Positions 11,077 through 20,916 of a stretch of 64,000 bases of DNA are shown here, piece after piece. Positions within the stretch are counted from its first letter, which is position 1; every line of letters begins with the position of its first letter. The stretch lies in the NCBI RefSeq assembly GCF_019703515.2, contig NC_059372.1:20388931-20452930 (forward strand). The letters run 5' to 3'. This DNA comes from Myxocyprinus asiaticus (lineage: Eukaryota; Chordata; Actinopteri; Cypriniformes; Catostomidae). The notes below the pieces were generated by a model that searched no databases, was not told the DNA's origin, and saw only the letters and a program-made list of their open reading frames with translations. A program made the position numbers and the translations under genes.

Positions 11077-12295
11077 AAAGGAGCTTTTGTTGGAGTGAAC
11101 TGTTGTCATTGACGGATTCCACTCCACCCTGTGTGAAGGATACTATTTCAGCCAATTCAGTCCTGGCCTGAAAAACAAACCTATTTCCAAACGCTTGCTT
11201 TATGTTGGGCCAGAGAGAGAGGTACAGAATACAGATCTTTCATTTGTATGCAGGCGCTCCAGTCCTCTGATTACCTTTTCCCCAGGCATAGATGGAGTTG
11301 AGCGACGGGAGACAAACATTCAATAAGGCTTTGTCACTTACATTGCGAGTCCATGGAGGAAAGAGAGCGTCTCTGGCCTCATGAGAAATTGAGGAATACA
11401 AAGAATATGCAAAAAAATAAATAAATTTTTTTTTTTTTTTTTTTTTAGGGAGGGAAAGCATTGTTCAGACATTTTGTGACATGGCAAATATGGAGGAATG
11501 GATGACTGTTAATTACAAAACAACAGAGCATCCTTTGGGGGATATAAAATGTTTAAAATGAGATGTGTATTGCTACCCTGTTACTCTTGTCTTTTTGCAA
11601 TCTCAAAGGGGTCTTATCTAGTTAGCATGTAAACAATGTCAAATTAGATGAGAATGGTGTGATAAGGTATACAGATGGGGGTATGGCATTGCTTTTGAAC
11701 TAAAGAGAGAAAGAGAATAATGGAAGATCTGATAAGTTTATTACCCTGTGTGAAATCAAAATACGGTGTCTAAGTTGATGATATAAAAATTTAATTGGTT
11801 TTGGCTGTTGAGGTCCAGTGGGACAGTTGCTCCACTCAATTTTGTAAAATCATATAAGACAATAAAATTTAAACATCCACCATCAACTTCAGTCAACCTG
11901 CATCTGACCGCAGCTGTCAGACACACACAATTTCAGACTCAGAAAAAATATGCTGGCTGAGGCAAAGATGGTGTAATGTCTTGAATAATTTAAAGCTTTT
12001 CTGTAACTGAATGGAGTCTTTACACAAATTAGTTCAGTAATTTGAAGCTGAAGACACCCAACATCTCCCAAAATGGCTGGCTAGCAAATTAACCAAAGTA
12101 ATTAATGAGTGAGGAGTGTATGTTTGCGGCCCCTCTGGGGTGGTTAACAGTCCCAGCCCAACTGCCCTACTACTGCTGGGAACAGACTGGGAGTGGTTTG
12201 TGATATTGCAGTGTAATTACACTATTCAGTTTTAGAACAGGTTTTATGTCATGATCTTATCAATATCAGAGCTGCTGATTTTTTTATGATTGAGT
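11077..12295. other. Unassigned DNA
   Basis: Includes a poly-T run at about 11427-11446. No gene or repeat boundary recognised. Confidence 0.55.
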
Positions 12296-12432
12296 AACAT
12301 TCTGTCATTATTTACTCAAACCATGTTGTTCCAGACCTATATGCTGTTATTTTTTTCTGTGGAAAACAGAATTAGAGTCTTTGAAGTATGTTCACGTTGC
12401 TCTTTTCCATAAAACGACAGTTCATAGGGCTT
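12296..12432. repeat. Left-part relic of a common teleost MITE
   Basis: Ordered phrases CATTCTGTCATTATTTACTC, CATGTTGTTCCAGACCT, TTCTGTGGAAAACA and CTTTTCCATAAAACGACAGT match a ubiquitous fish inverted-repeat element in which CATCATTTACTCACCC follows the GTTCACCC end. Only one arm is present. Confidence 0.6.
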
Positions 12433-12630
12433 GGTTATAAAAACGATATCAATATTTATCAGAAAAAAATTACATTTCCATAGTTAGCCTATGTTCTACA
12501 TATAGACAATCGAATCAGGTACATGTTGCTAAAAAAATCTTTTACATACAACTTGCTAACTGAATCACTGTCATGAAATCAGCTGGTTAGGAAGTATTAG
12601 CAGGCAGCCCTGCTGTCATGGAAGCCAGCA

Positions 12631-12755
12631 ATGAGGCCAGATGAGGCTCTGAGCCACTAGCTAGCAGTTAGCTATCTAGCTAATTTAATATCGTTGTGTA
12701 CTGAACAAGAGAGCACTGACAATGCAATACATCTACCGAATGAACACAACAACAA
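12631..12755. repeat. 125-bp direct repeat, left copy
   Basis: Begins ATGAGGCCAGATGAGGCTCT and ends TGAACACAACAACAA. It recurs with the same length at 13281-13405 with only about four differences. The two copies exactly bracket the L1 fragment at 12756-13280. Confidence 0.95.
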
Positions 12756-13280
12756 TGTCATAAACCAGTGAGTTTCGATACACTCTGTTCCATAATTGTT
12801 CTAGGAGGACAATATGTCAAAGAATTCAAAATCCTCGGGATCTGAAGACATTAAAACTTACGTGCTCAAGCTGACACCCCCGTGGAGGCCTCGAGCACGG
12901 GAGTCGATTGGGTTGGAGAATTGAGGGAAATTCGGCGAGAAATGTTGAACATGTCGGCAATGCTGATGAAGGTTGTTGCTGACTTGGAGGATCTTGCTGT
13001 AATACGTCGATTGATCACTGCCATAGAGACTAAATTCACTGAGGTGGTTACAAGAGTGGGGGATGTCTAGAAACTAGGGAATTATCTGCTAATCCGCTAT
13101 TAACCAAGGTGGATTTGGAGCGTGTCTGGGAGAAATAGGAGGATATGGAGAACCGTAGCCGGCGGAATAATGTCCGAATCATTAGGATTCCTGAGGCCGA
13201 AGAGGGTCAGGATATGGTGAAATTCCTGGACGGGCTCTTTCCAAGTCTGCTCGAAATCGAGCAAGCTCACAGGGTTCCAC
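12756..13280 (+). pseudogene. L1 5'-end fragment: short leader plus ORF1 start
   Basis: Nearly identical to 15586-16100 of the longer L1 downstream. It starts TGTCATAAACCAGTGAG at the same point as the downstream copy, has an ORF1 start at 12814 (ATGTCAAAGAATTC), a frameshifted coiled-coil-like stretch (ELREIRREMLNMSAML), and the ORF1 RNA-binding phrase ENRSRRNNV-RI-IPEAEEGQ. A TAG at 13068 and frame changes break it. It stops within ORF1 at GGGTTCC. Retention of the 5' end and loss of the 3' end is the opposite of normal L1 truncation. ORF1 normally encodes an RNA-binding chaperone of the L1 particle. Confidence 0.85.
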
Positions 13281-13405
13281 ATGAGGCCAGATGAGGCTCT
13301 GAGCTGCTAGCTAGCAGTTAGCTATCTAGCTAATTTAATATCGTTGTGTACTGAACAAGAGAGCACTGACAATGCAATACAGCTACCGAATGAACACAAC
13401 AACAA
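13281..13405. repeat. 125-bp direct repeat, right copy
   Basis: Second copy of the 12631-12755 repeat, equal in length. Differences lie at GAGCTGCTAG versus GAGCCACTAG and ACAGCTACC versus ACATCTACC. The repeat itself shows no transposon ends. Confidence 0.95.
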
Positions 13406-14899
13406 CTCAGACATCAACACCATTGCTGTTTATTTATATACTATTCACTTAAAAGTATTTTCCCATCCATAGCACTGTCACTGGCAAGAAAGTGTTTCTT
13501 CTTGTGATGTTTAGTGGCAGTTGGCAATCCAGCTCATGGTGCATTTCCGCCACTTACTGAGTTGGAGTGTGGAGTGTCACAAGAAATTCTTTCAGTGGAG
13601 TCAAACGTCAGCTGAAGATGATGAAATTGGTTAAATTTAACCAAAAAGAGGTCACACACCTTATGTAGGATTAAATCCTTAACTGAATATACTTTAAAGG
13701 TAGCTTACCCTCTGGAGTATACTTGTAAACAGTCAAGTTAGCATTAATTCATTCTTAAGGTCAAATAAATATGTGGAATGCAGTTCTGCCCCATTAATGG
13801 TATGAAGTGTATATTGTGATAAATATCTATATCGAACGATGTGAAAAAAATATTGTGTTAATTTTTTTCCTTTGATAACTTGCCGGTGAAGGCACACAAA
13901 AAATGTTTAAAGTCTTGCTTATGTGCCCTTTTGAGGGAAATACAGTATCTATTGTGGAAAAAAGACAATTAAATGCAGGTGAACTTATATCCTAGTCCTT
14001 CCTCTGCAGGAAGTGTTTACTCTAACAATAATAAAGCTCTTACTTGAGAGCAACGATACATACGTACTTGATGCAGGATCACGTATCAAGCACAACAGTG
14101 GTTGTAAACACTGTAATGAAGATCTGTGGATGTCTCTGCTATCAGTTGTTGAGTGGTTGAGTCACTGTTTGTTCAGGTAATCATTCTGTTTTATCCTTTC
14201 CTGAATCACATGAACTCCTGCAAACAAGTGCAATTATTCAATATTTTATGGTAATAGTTTGCAGAGCATGAAGTAGGGGTTTAGCATAAACAGACTACAA
14301 ACACTACGCTTGGAGCAAAAAAACAAAGCTTTTTAATTCCCTTTTTATTGCTTTTTATTCCCTATTTTGATTCCCTAGCATTTTTATATTAAAATATTTC
14401 TTCCTTACCATCTTAATGTGCAGAGAAAACTATAGGGGTAAGCCATTTGTAAGTTGATTCCACTAAAAAGTGTAAACACATTTACTCAGCCATTGATGTG
14501 ATCTTGGGGGGAGGGACAATGTGTTTGTTCAACAAATGGTAGATAAGGAGAGTGTTCATGAAACCTGTTTGAACTAGTCAATATTTTTGCAATTCTTTAA
14601 CCTTAAAGTTAAGTTTGTTACTTTTTACGTTATACAATGTTCTTGCTGTTTTTTGATGTTTGACAGTTTTTGGCGTTCTGCTCGAGGCGTAACCCGTGAT
14701 TCTTGAGCAGTTTCTTCTGCTCCTTTCCTCCTGATCCCATATTTCTGCCTCTTTCCATATGACTGAGATTAGTCTGTAACAATTCAAGGTAATTCTTACC
14801 CATAAAACGGTGATGTAATCCCCTGGAGTTTGGGTCAGGCAAATTCATATTTGTCTTTTTCGTTATCTCTATGGAGCTTTAACATAACTTTCAATAACA
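13406..14899. other. Unassigned AT-rich DNA
   Basis: No gene recognised; small open frames on the minus strand at 14578-14848 show no family similarity. No clear repeat ends. Confidence 0.5.
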
Positions 14900-15103
14900 T
14901 GGGTGGTGTAGTCTAGAAGTTCTGGGGTTGTAACCAAAAGGTTGCAGGTTTGAACACTTCAAGCAGTGATCCGTGATCACAATTGTGCCTTTGAGCAAAA
15001 ACTCAAATCCATGTTACTCTAGGGTTAGGAACTTGACCTATTTAATCCCAAATTTTCCCCAGATAAATGATACTCATCTCGCTTTATAAGCACTGAATAT
15101 GTT
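14900..15103 (+). repeat. tRNA-derived SINE, plus strand
   Basis: The head GGGTGGTGTAGTCTAG resembles a polymerase III A box and GGTTTGAACAC (14947-14957) a degenerate B box (GGTTCGAANCC) at tRNA-like spacing. It is followed by the core phrase AATTGTGCCTTTGAGCAA and a tail TCGCTTTATAAGCACTGAA, a decayed form of the conserved TCGCTTTGGATAAAAGCRTCTG tail of many fish SINEs and their partner LINEs. Several point changes suggest it is old. Confidence 0.75.
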
Positions 15104-15585
15104 TCTCATGTGGGACACGGATGTGCACAAAGGGATTGAAGCCTGAAGTTACGCTCTGCTTTATTCGTGCGTGCGTGTCAAAGGCTCACATGCACGATTA
15201 AATCAGGCTACTCTTGATATTTGCGCATGCATCCCATTTGAATTCTGCTGTACATGACCGTTTTCTATTTTAAAGCGCTATTGAGCAATTCAGTCATGTC
15301 AAACAGCTAGACAGCCCTGACATTCCGAACAGAACTGACTGAAAGAGAAAACACCTGCCCTGCACCAACATCAATTACAATACTTTTAATACCTTATTAA
15401 CATTTATTACAGTGAACTGTAACAGATTTTTTCAATACAGCTGTGGAAGTTGTAGCCAAGAAAAAACACTGATAGTACATACTCTACTGTCTGTTGACTG
15501 CTGTAGAGATTAATAAAATATTAATATAAAATAAAAACGTGTGAACGGAGAGCTCTGCGCACTTTGGTAGTTTTAGCACTATTAA
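15104..15585. other. Unassigned DNA before the L1
   Basis: No gene or repeat recognised. The L1 begins after ACTATTAA. Confidence 0.5.
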
Positions 15586-15643
15586 TGTCATAAACCAGTG
15601 AGTTTCGATACACTCTGTTCCATAATTGTTCTAGGAGGACAAT

Positions 15644-16420
15644 ATGTCAAAGAATTCAATTAAAACTAGACATTAAAACTTACGTGCTCAAGCTGACACC
15701 CCCATGGAGGCCTCGAGCACGGGAGTCGGTTGGGTTGGAGAATTGAGGGAAATTCGGCGAGAAATGTTGAACATGTCGGCAATGCTGACGAAGGTTGTTG
15801 CTGACTTGGAGGATCTTGCTGGAATACGTCGATCGATCACTGCCATGGAGACTAAATTCACTGAGGTGGTTACAAGAGTGGGGGATGTCTAGAAACTAGG
15901 GAATTATCTGCTAATCCGCTATTAACCAAGGTGGATTTGGAACGTATCTGGGAGAAATAGGAGGATATGGAGAACCGTAGCCAGCGGAATAATGTCAGAA
16001 TCGTCAGGATTCCTGAGGCCGAAGAGGGTCAGGATATGGTGAAATTCCTGGACGGGCTCTTTCCAAGTCTGCTCAAAATCGAGCAAGCTCACAGGGTTCC
16101 AGCTCGGCGATCCACTGAGGGAGACAGGCCACGAAAAATACTGGCCAAATTTCTGAGATCATCCGATAAAGATCTCGTTACGCAAGGCGAGGAGTAAAGA
16201 AAGGCTTTCTTGGAAGAATCACAGCATTTTCTTGTTCCCAGACTTTGCGAATTCGACGAGAGAAACATGATCGATTCAAGGAATGCAAGAAACTCTTACA
16301 TTAACGAAAGGTCGCTTTTGCACTGATGTTCCCGGCTAAATTGAGAATAGGTGCTAAGGATGGCTGTAAAACATTCACATGTCCTCAGCAAGTGATGTCC
16401 TTCATAAAGTCAATGGAGTA
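15644..16420 (+). pseudogene. L1 ORF1 remnant (RNA-binding protein)
   Basis: The start ATGTCAAAGAATTC lies at 15644, 58 bp after the element's left edge. Recognisable parts, in several frames: KTYVLKLTPP, then ELREIRREMLNMSAML (probable coiled coil), then ENRSQRNNVRIVRIPEAEEG and LLKIEQAHRVP-R (RRM-like domain of L1 ORF1), then FKECKKL, ALMFPAKLRIGAKDG and KTFTCPQQ near 16270-16400 (C-terminal domain). Stops at 15889 and 16195 and several frameshifts inactivate it. ORF1 proteins coat L1 RNA in the cytoplasm. Confidence 0.85.
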
Positions 16421-16425
16421 AGTTA

Positions 16426-16838
16426 GTTATTTTGTGGTACTCATGTTGCAGCCGAGTGGATGACACACTGAACATTCACTTGACTGTCCGAGGAAACTGA
16501 GTGCCTTTTTTGTCTCTTTTTGTGCTGGTTCCGCCTAGCGGCTGGAGTTTGTTTTGTGGAGTAACACTCCTTTGGGACAGTGTTGTGAATGAATCTGCAT
16601 GTTCTTTGTACTTATGCCTCCTATTGGCTGGAGTTTGTTTTGTGGAGTATTTCGTGCAAGTCATTGGAGTGATTAGGTCATTTGTTGCACTCATGTAGCA
16701 GCTGAATGGGCCGGCTCACTGAACATTCGTTTGACTGTCCGAGGAAACTGAGAGCCTTTTTTTTTTTTTTTTTTTTTTTGTGCTAGTTCCGCCTAGTGGC
16801 TGGTTTGTTTTGTGGAGGAACACTCCTTCGGGACCGTT
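16426..16838. repeat. Inter-ORF 251-bp tandem repeat of the L1
   Basis: GAACATTC followed by TTGACTGTCCGAGGAAACTGAG occurs at 16470 and again at 16721; TTCCGCCTAG-GGCTGG and TTTGTTTTGTGGAG-AACACTCC also recur in the same order. The second copy carries a poly-T expansion (about 16757-16779). It sits between ORF1 and ORF2. Confidence 0.8.
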
Positions 16839-17876
16839 ATGTGGACTCTTCTTAAGCATAAGAAATATGATATAGTGTTTCTTCAAGAAATGCATCTTTC
16901 CCTGCAGGAAGCTGAAAAAGTTGGGAAGATATGGGGTGGACAAATTTTCTTTAGTGCTGGCTCAAGTAAGAGCAGGGGAGTCATTACACTGATGAGTAAG
17001 AATCTACAAGTCAAATGTCTCAAACAGATTAAAGATAAATTAGGAAGAGTCATTATTGTTTTAGCAGAAATTCAGGGGCAAAGTCTTATTTTGGCTAATA
17101 TTTACCTAACCTAACCTTATAAACCTAACGCTGATGATCAGAGCTTTTTTATAGATCTTGAAGGGATGTTGCAAGCCACTGGCACCCCTCATGATATAAT
17201 ATTACATCAGTCCATAAGATTTAATCTAGAATAAGTCCCTCATTTCATCTGTTTTTGATTGCTCAATTGGAAACATTTTAGTCTCCGATCACGCCCTGGT
17301 GAGTTTAGAGGTGTTGCCACATAAGGAGAAGAGGAAATCATATAGTTGGCACTTTAAATGTTGAAGGCTGAAATTAGTGTTAATATGTAGACCAACTGGT
17401 CCTCATTATCCTCTGTGGGTGTGGCTTGGGAGGCACTTAAGGCAGTTCTTAGGGGCTGGATCATACAGTATGCCTCATTCACCAAAAAATCCAAAGCACA
17501 AGAACTCGTGGAATTGGAAGGGAATATTAAAAGTTCAGAGGCAGAGCTGAAGCACTGAATGTTGTCTGATGGCCTTGGAGAATTGACCTGTTTGAAATAC
17601 AGATATAATATTATTTTGTTGTGGAAGGTGGAGTTTTGGCTATTCAGGGCAAGAGAGTCATACGTTGATTCAGTTGACAAAGCAGGGAAGCTTTTGGCTA
17701 GATATATAAAGCAGAGAGAGTTTTTTTTCTACCATTCCCTCAGTGAAATCTGCTGGTGGTGAAATATTGACCTCAGCCATTGATATTAATAATGCTTTTA
17801 AAGAATTCTATCTTGATCTCTATAGTTCCACGTCTTCATCTACTGATGAAAATATTAGAAACTTTGTGGAACCATT

Positions 17877-17893
17877 AGAACTCCCTAAACTGA
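17877..17893. repeat. Target duplication of the nested L1, left copy
   Basis: AGAACTCCCTAAACTGA, identical to 18926-18942. Removing the insert joins ORF2 sequence reading LEP-EELPKL-type residues in one order, confirming the insertion point. Confidence 0.93.
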
Positions 17894-18925
17894 GGTTAAT
17901 ATGCTCGGTAACCTATATGAGATTGGAGTGTTGAGATCCTTTGAAAATTTGGTTCAACATTTTGGGATTCCCAGATCTCAGTTTTTTAGGTCCTGTCCGG
18001 TCCTGTTTTTGGGAGTAGCATACACCCCCCCTAAAGCGGCAGATACTCTGGGAGTGGTGATTATTGCTTTTGGAAAAGGTCTTGAGGCATCAGTGTATTA
18101 CTCCCTGTTAATTCAGAGTCTGGGGGATGGAGCTTTAACTTCTATCAAGAGATTATGGGAGAAAGATTTAAACTTGGTATTGGAGGAGGGTGTGTGGGCT
18201 AGGATTCTGAAGAACATCAAGTCTGTATCTAGAGATGCAAGGGTGTGCCTTATGCAATTCAAGATTTTACATAGATTCTGTTGGACCCCCTCTAGATTGG
18301 CTTAGTCTTAAAGACACACCCACCTGCTGGCGGTGCCAATCAGAAGATGGAGACACAACACATGTTTTTTTGAAGAAGATCCAAGAATTTTGGTTGAAGG
18401 TTCAGAGTTTTGTGTGTGACGTGTTGGGCACCAGACTCTATATTTTAGGCGATGGGGTGGTCATCAATATAGGGGATAACATAAAAAATTGGGTCCTGAC
18501 CAGTGTTATGACAGGCAGACAGATTGTTTTAAGGGGATGGAAGTCGGCTGGAGCGCCCTCATTTCGGGAGTGGTGTGGGGAGATGGGGAGGGTGACAGCT
18601 TTCGAGGAGGTGTCATGTAGAAGGCTGGGGATCTGGGATTCATTTGTTGGGAAATGGAGAGTTATTTGCCATTTTGGGGGTACTCTCGGGGAGGGGCTGT
18701 GGAGAGAGAGGCGTAGTTTTAGATGTGTAGGATTATTATTATTATTATTATTTTTTAATTTATTTTTTGTGTACACTTCTGTGTGACCACGGGAATGTTT
18801 GTTGGGGGTCGGGGTGGGGTTGGTGATTGGGGAGGGGTAGTAGTGGGAGTTAAATGTTGATTCAGTGTATATATGTTTTGTTTTTCTTTGTCATCTATGT
18901 GAATCAATAAAAAATGTTAATTGGA
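17894..18925 (+). mobile_element. Nested 5'-truncated L1 (ORF2 C-terminus and 3' UTR)
   Basis: Inserted in the outer L1's ORF2 with a perfect 17-bp duplication. It begins within the ORF2 C-terminal part (GNLYEIGVLRSFENLVQHFG), continues through DARVCLMQFKILHRFCWTPSRL and KDTPTCWRCQSEDGDTTHVF, then GDNIKNWVLTSVMTGRQIVL and GWKSAGAPSFREWC, and ends in a 3' untranslated region with an (ATT)n run (18728-18752) and AATCAATAAAAAATGTTAATT. The same C-terminal phrase recurs in the outer element at about 20340, showing that both are the same family. At least one frameshift lies near 18300. This is the usual 5'-truncated outcome of target-primed reverse transcription. Confidence 0.92.
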
Positions 18926-18942
18926 AGAACTCCCTAAACTGA
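18926..18942. repeat. Target duplication of the nested L1, right copy
   Basis: AGAACTCCCTAAACTGA, identical over all 17 bp to 17877-17893. Confidence 0.93.
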
Positions 18943-20690
18943 TGACTGACCAAAGAAATTCTCTTGATTCTGAGATAACCTTGGAGGAGCTTGGCGAGGT
19001 AATTAAGGCCTTGCCTACAGGCAAGGCTCCGGAGCCAGACGGCTTTGCCACTGAATTTTTTACGTCGTTCTTATGCTACAGAACTGGCTCCACTTTTGTT
19101 AGAAGTTTATATGGTATCATTAAAGAATGGAAAGCTTCTCCAACCGTGACACAAGCCTGGATCAGTCTGATTCTTAAAAAGGACAAAGATCCAAACAAGT
19201 GTAAGTGTTACGGTCCAATTTCCCTGGTTCAGCTAGACGTTAAAATATTGTAAAAAATGTTGGCTAACCGATTAAGTCAAGTTATGACATCTCTTATACA
19301 TATAGATCAGGTGGGGTTTATTCTGGGCCGCAGCTCTTCTGATAACATTAGGCATTTCATCAATATCATGTGGTCAGTGGCGAATGATCAGACTCCGGTC
19401 ACTGCCATCTCACTTGACGCTGAAAAGGCATTTGATATGGTAGAATGGGATTATCTTTCTAAGATTTTGGAAATATACAGGTTCGGGAATACTTTTATTG
19501 GATGGATTAAGTTACTTTATAGACACCCAGTAGCGGCAGTACAAATAAATGGATTAATTTTAGATTATTTTACTCTGGATAGGGGCACCCGGCAGGGTTG
19601 CCCTCTATCCCCATTATTGTTCTGTCTTGCCCTGGAACCATTAGCAATCGATAAGAAAGAAGGATGATTTTCCAAGGATGGTGGCGGGAGGCATGGTGCG
19701 TAAGCTTTTGCTTTATGCAGATTATATTTTATTATTGGTCTCCGACCCCACTAGATCTATGCCTTGCCTCCACAGAATTATTAATTCCTTTTCTAAATTC
19801 TCAGGATATAGAGTCAATTGGTCTAAATCCGAAACTTTGGCTCTGACAGCGTACTGCCCAGTAATGGCTTTTCAGCTGGGTGCCTTCCAGTGTCCCAACA
19901 GGGCATTAAGTATTTGGGCATTTTATTCTCAGCAAATTTGTGTGATTTAGTTAGTTAATTTTGACCCCTTAATAAAAAGGTTTTCGAGTGATGTAGGCAG
20001 GTGGGCTACATTACATTTATCTATGATTGGTAAGGTTAAGGTTATTAAAATGAATTGTATTCCAAAATTCAACTATCTACTACAATCTCTCCCTGTAGTT
20101 GTCCCCCTCTCTTATTTCAAGCAATTTGATAGCATAGCGAAGTCCTTCATTTGGAATGGTAAACGTCCCAGATTACATTTCAATAAGTTACATAGGCTGA
20201 TTGACAAAGGTGGGCTAGGCCTAACCAAGATTTTGTTTTATTATTATGTATTCGATCTCAGACATTCGGCTCATTGGTTGCTTCCACCTGAGAGAGCCCC
20301 TCCCTGGTTTTGTATTGTGAGGAAGGTTAATGCGCTCAGTGACCCACCTTCTGGCGATGCCAATCAGAAGATGGGGACACAACCCATGTTTTTTGGTGGT
20401 GTGTTAAGATCCAAGAACTTTGGTTGAGGGTTCAGAGCTTTATGTGTGACGTATTGGACACTCAATTTTAATTTGCCCCAGACTCTGTATCTTAGGTGAT
20501 GGGGCGGTCATTAATATAAGGGCATAGACATATAAAAAGTTGGATCCTAGCTGGAGTTATGATAGGCAGACGGATCATTCTTAGGGGATGGAAGTCGGCC
20601 GGAGCACCCTCATTTCAGGAGTGGTGCAAAGAGATGGTCAGGGTGGCGGCATGAATGGAATCAATACAAATTGTTAATAACAAAAAATAT

Positions 20691-20916
20691 TGAATAAAAT
20701 ATGAAATGATACTGTATTTTGGTTGCATTTTTTAGATAAAACATGTATTTGATTGTGTAAAATAGGCACATAATATCATAATATCAATCGCAGACATCTG
20801 AATCTAATCAAAATTGCACTGTGGTAGACTTTGAGGTATTGGCAAAATTGGACCTCTGGCTAAGAGAATCAATATAAGATCATATCGTGATGAAACTTGC
20901 GATTTACACCCCTAGT
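20691..20916. mobile_element. Possible hAT-like right terminus
   Basis: Ends CGATTTACACCCCTAG; read on the other strand this is CTAGGGGTGTAAATCG, a start familiar from hAT-like repeats in fish. Subterminal CATATCGTGATGAAACTTG fits the same pattern. No left end was found; the adjacent L1 may have removed or obscured it. Confidence 0.35.

Larger units (their letters stand above)
16830..20640 (+). pseudogene. L1 ORF2 remnant (endonuclease and reverse transcriptase)
   Basis: ORF2 normally nicks target DNA and copies L1 RNA there. The endonuclease part shows YDIVFLQEMHLS (the catalytic Glu region of APE-type endonucleases), LGRVIIVLAEIQG and ISDHALVSLEV near 17280-17310; the region where GGDFN is expected is degraded. 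Reverse transcriptase pieces: LPTGKAPEPDGF, AWISLILKKDKDPNK, ISLDAEKAFDMVEWDYL (motif A), GTRQGCPLSPLLFCLALEPLA, and LLLYADYILLLVSDP at 19705-19749, where the second catalytic Asp of YADD is Tyr. The C-terminal part has WRCQSEDGDTTHVFW. Stops and frameshifts are frequent. It is split at 17894-18925 by another L1. Confidence 0.88.
15586..20690 (+). mobile_element. L1/Tx1-type LINE with nested L1
   Basis: Order along the plus strand: 58-bp leader, ORF1, an inter-ORF region with a 251-bp tandem repeat, ORF2 (endonuclease, reverse transcriptase, C-terminal part), then an AATCAATACAAATTGTTAAT-like 3' end near 20652-20690. Without the nested 1,032-bp L1 plus its 17-bp duplication it would be about 4.1 kb, shorter than a complete L1, with deletions in ORF2 (C-terminal region) and the 3' end. 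I could not see a target duplication for the outer copy. All frames are broken. Confidence 0.88.

Noticed and set aside
18438..18776. Minus-strand frame of 112 codons with an Asn run
   Set aside because: It is antisense to the L1 ORF2 C-terminus and its poly-Asn part comes from the (ATT)n run.
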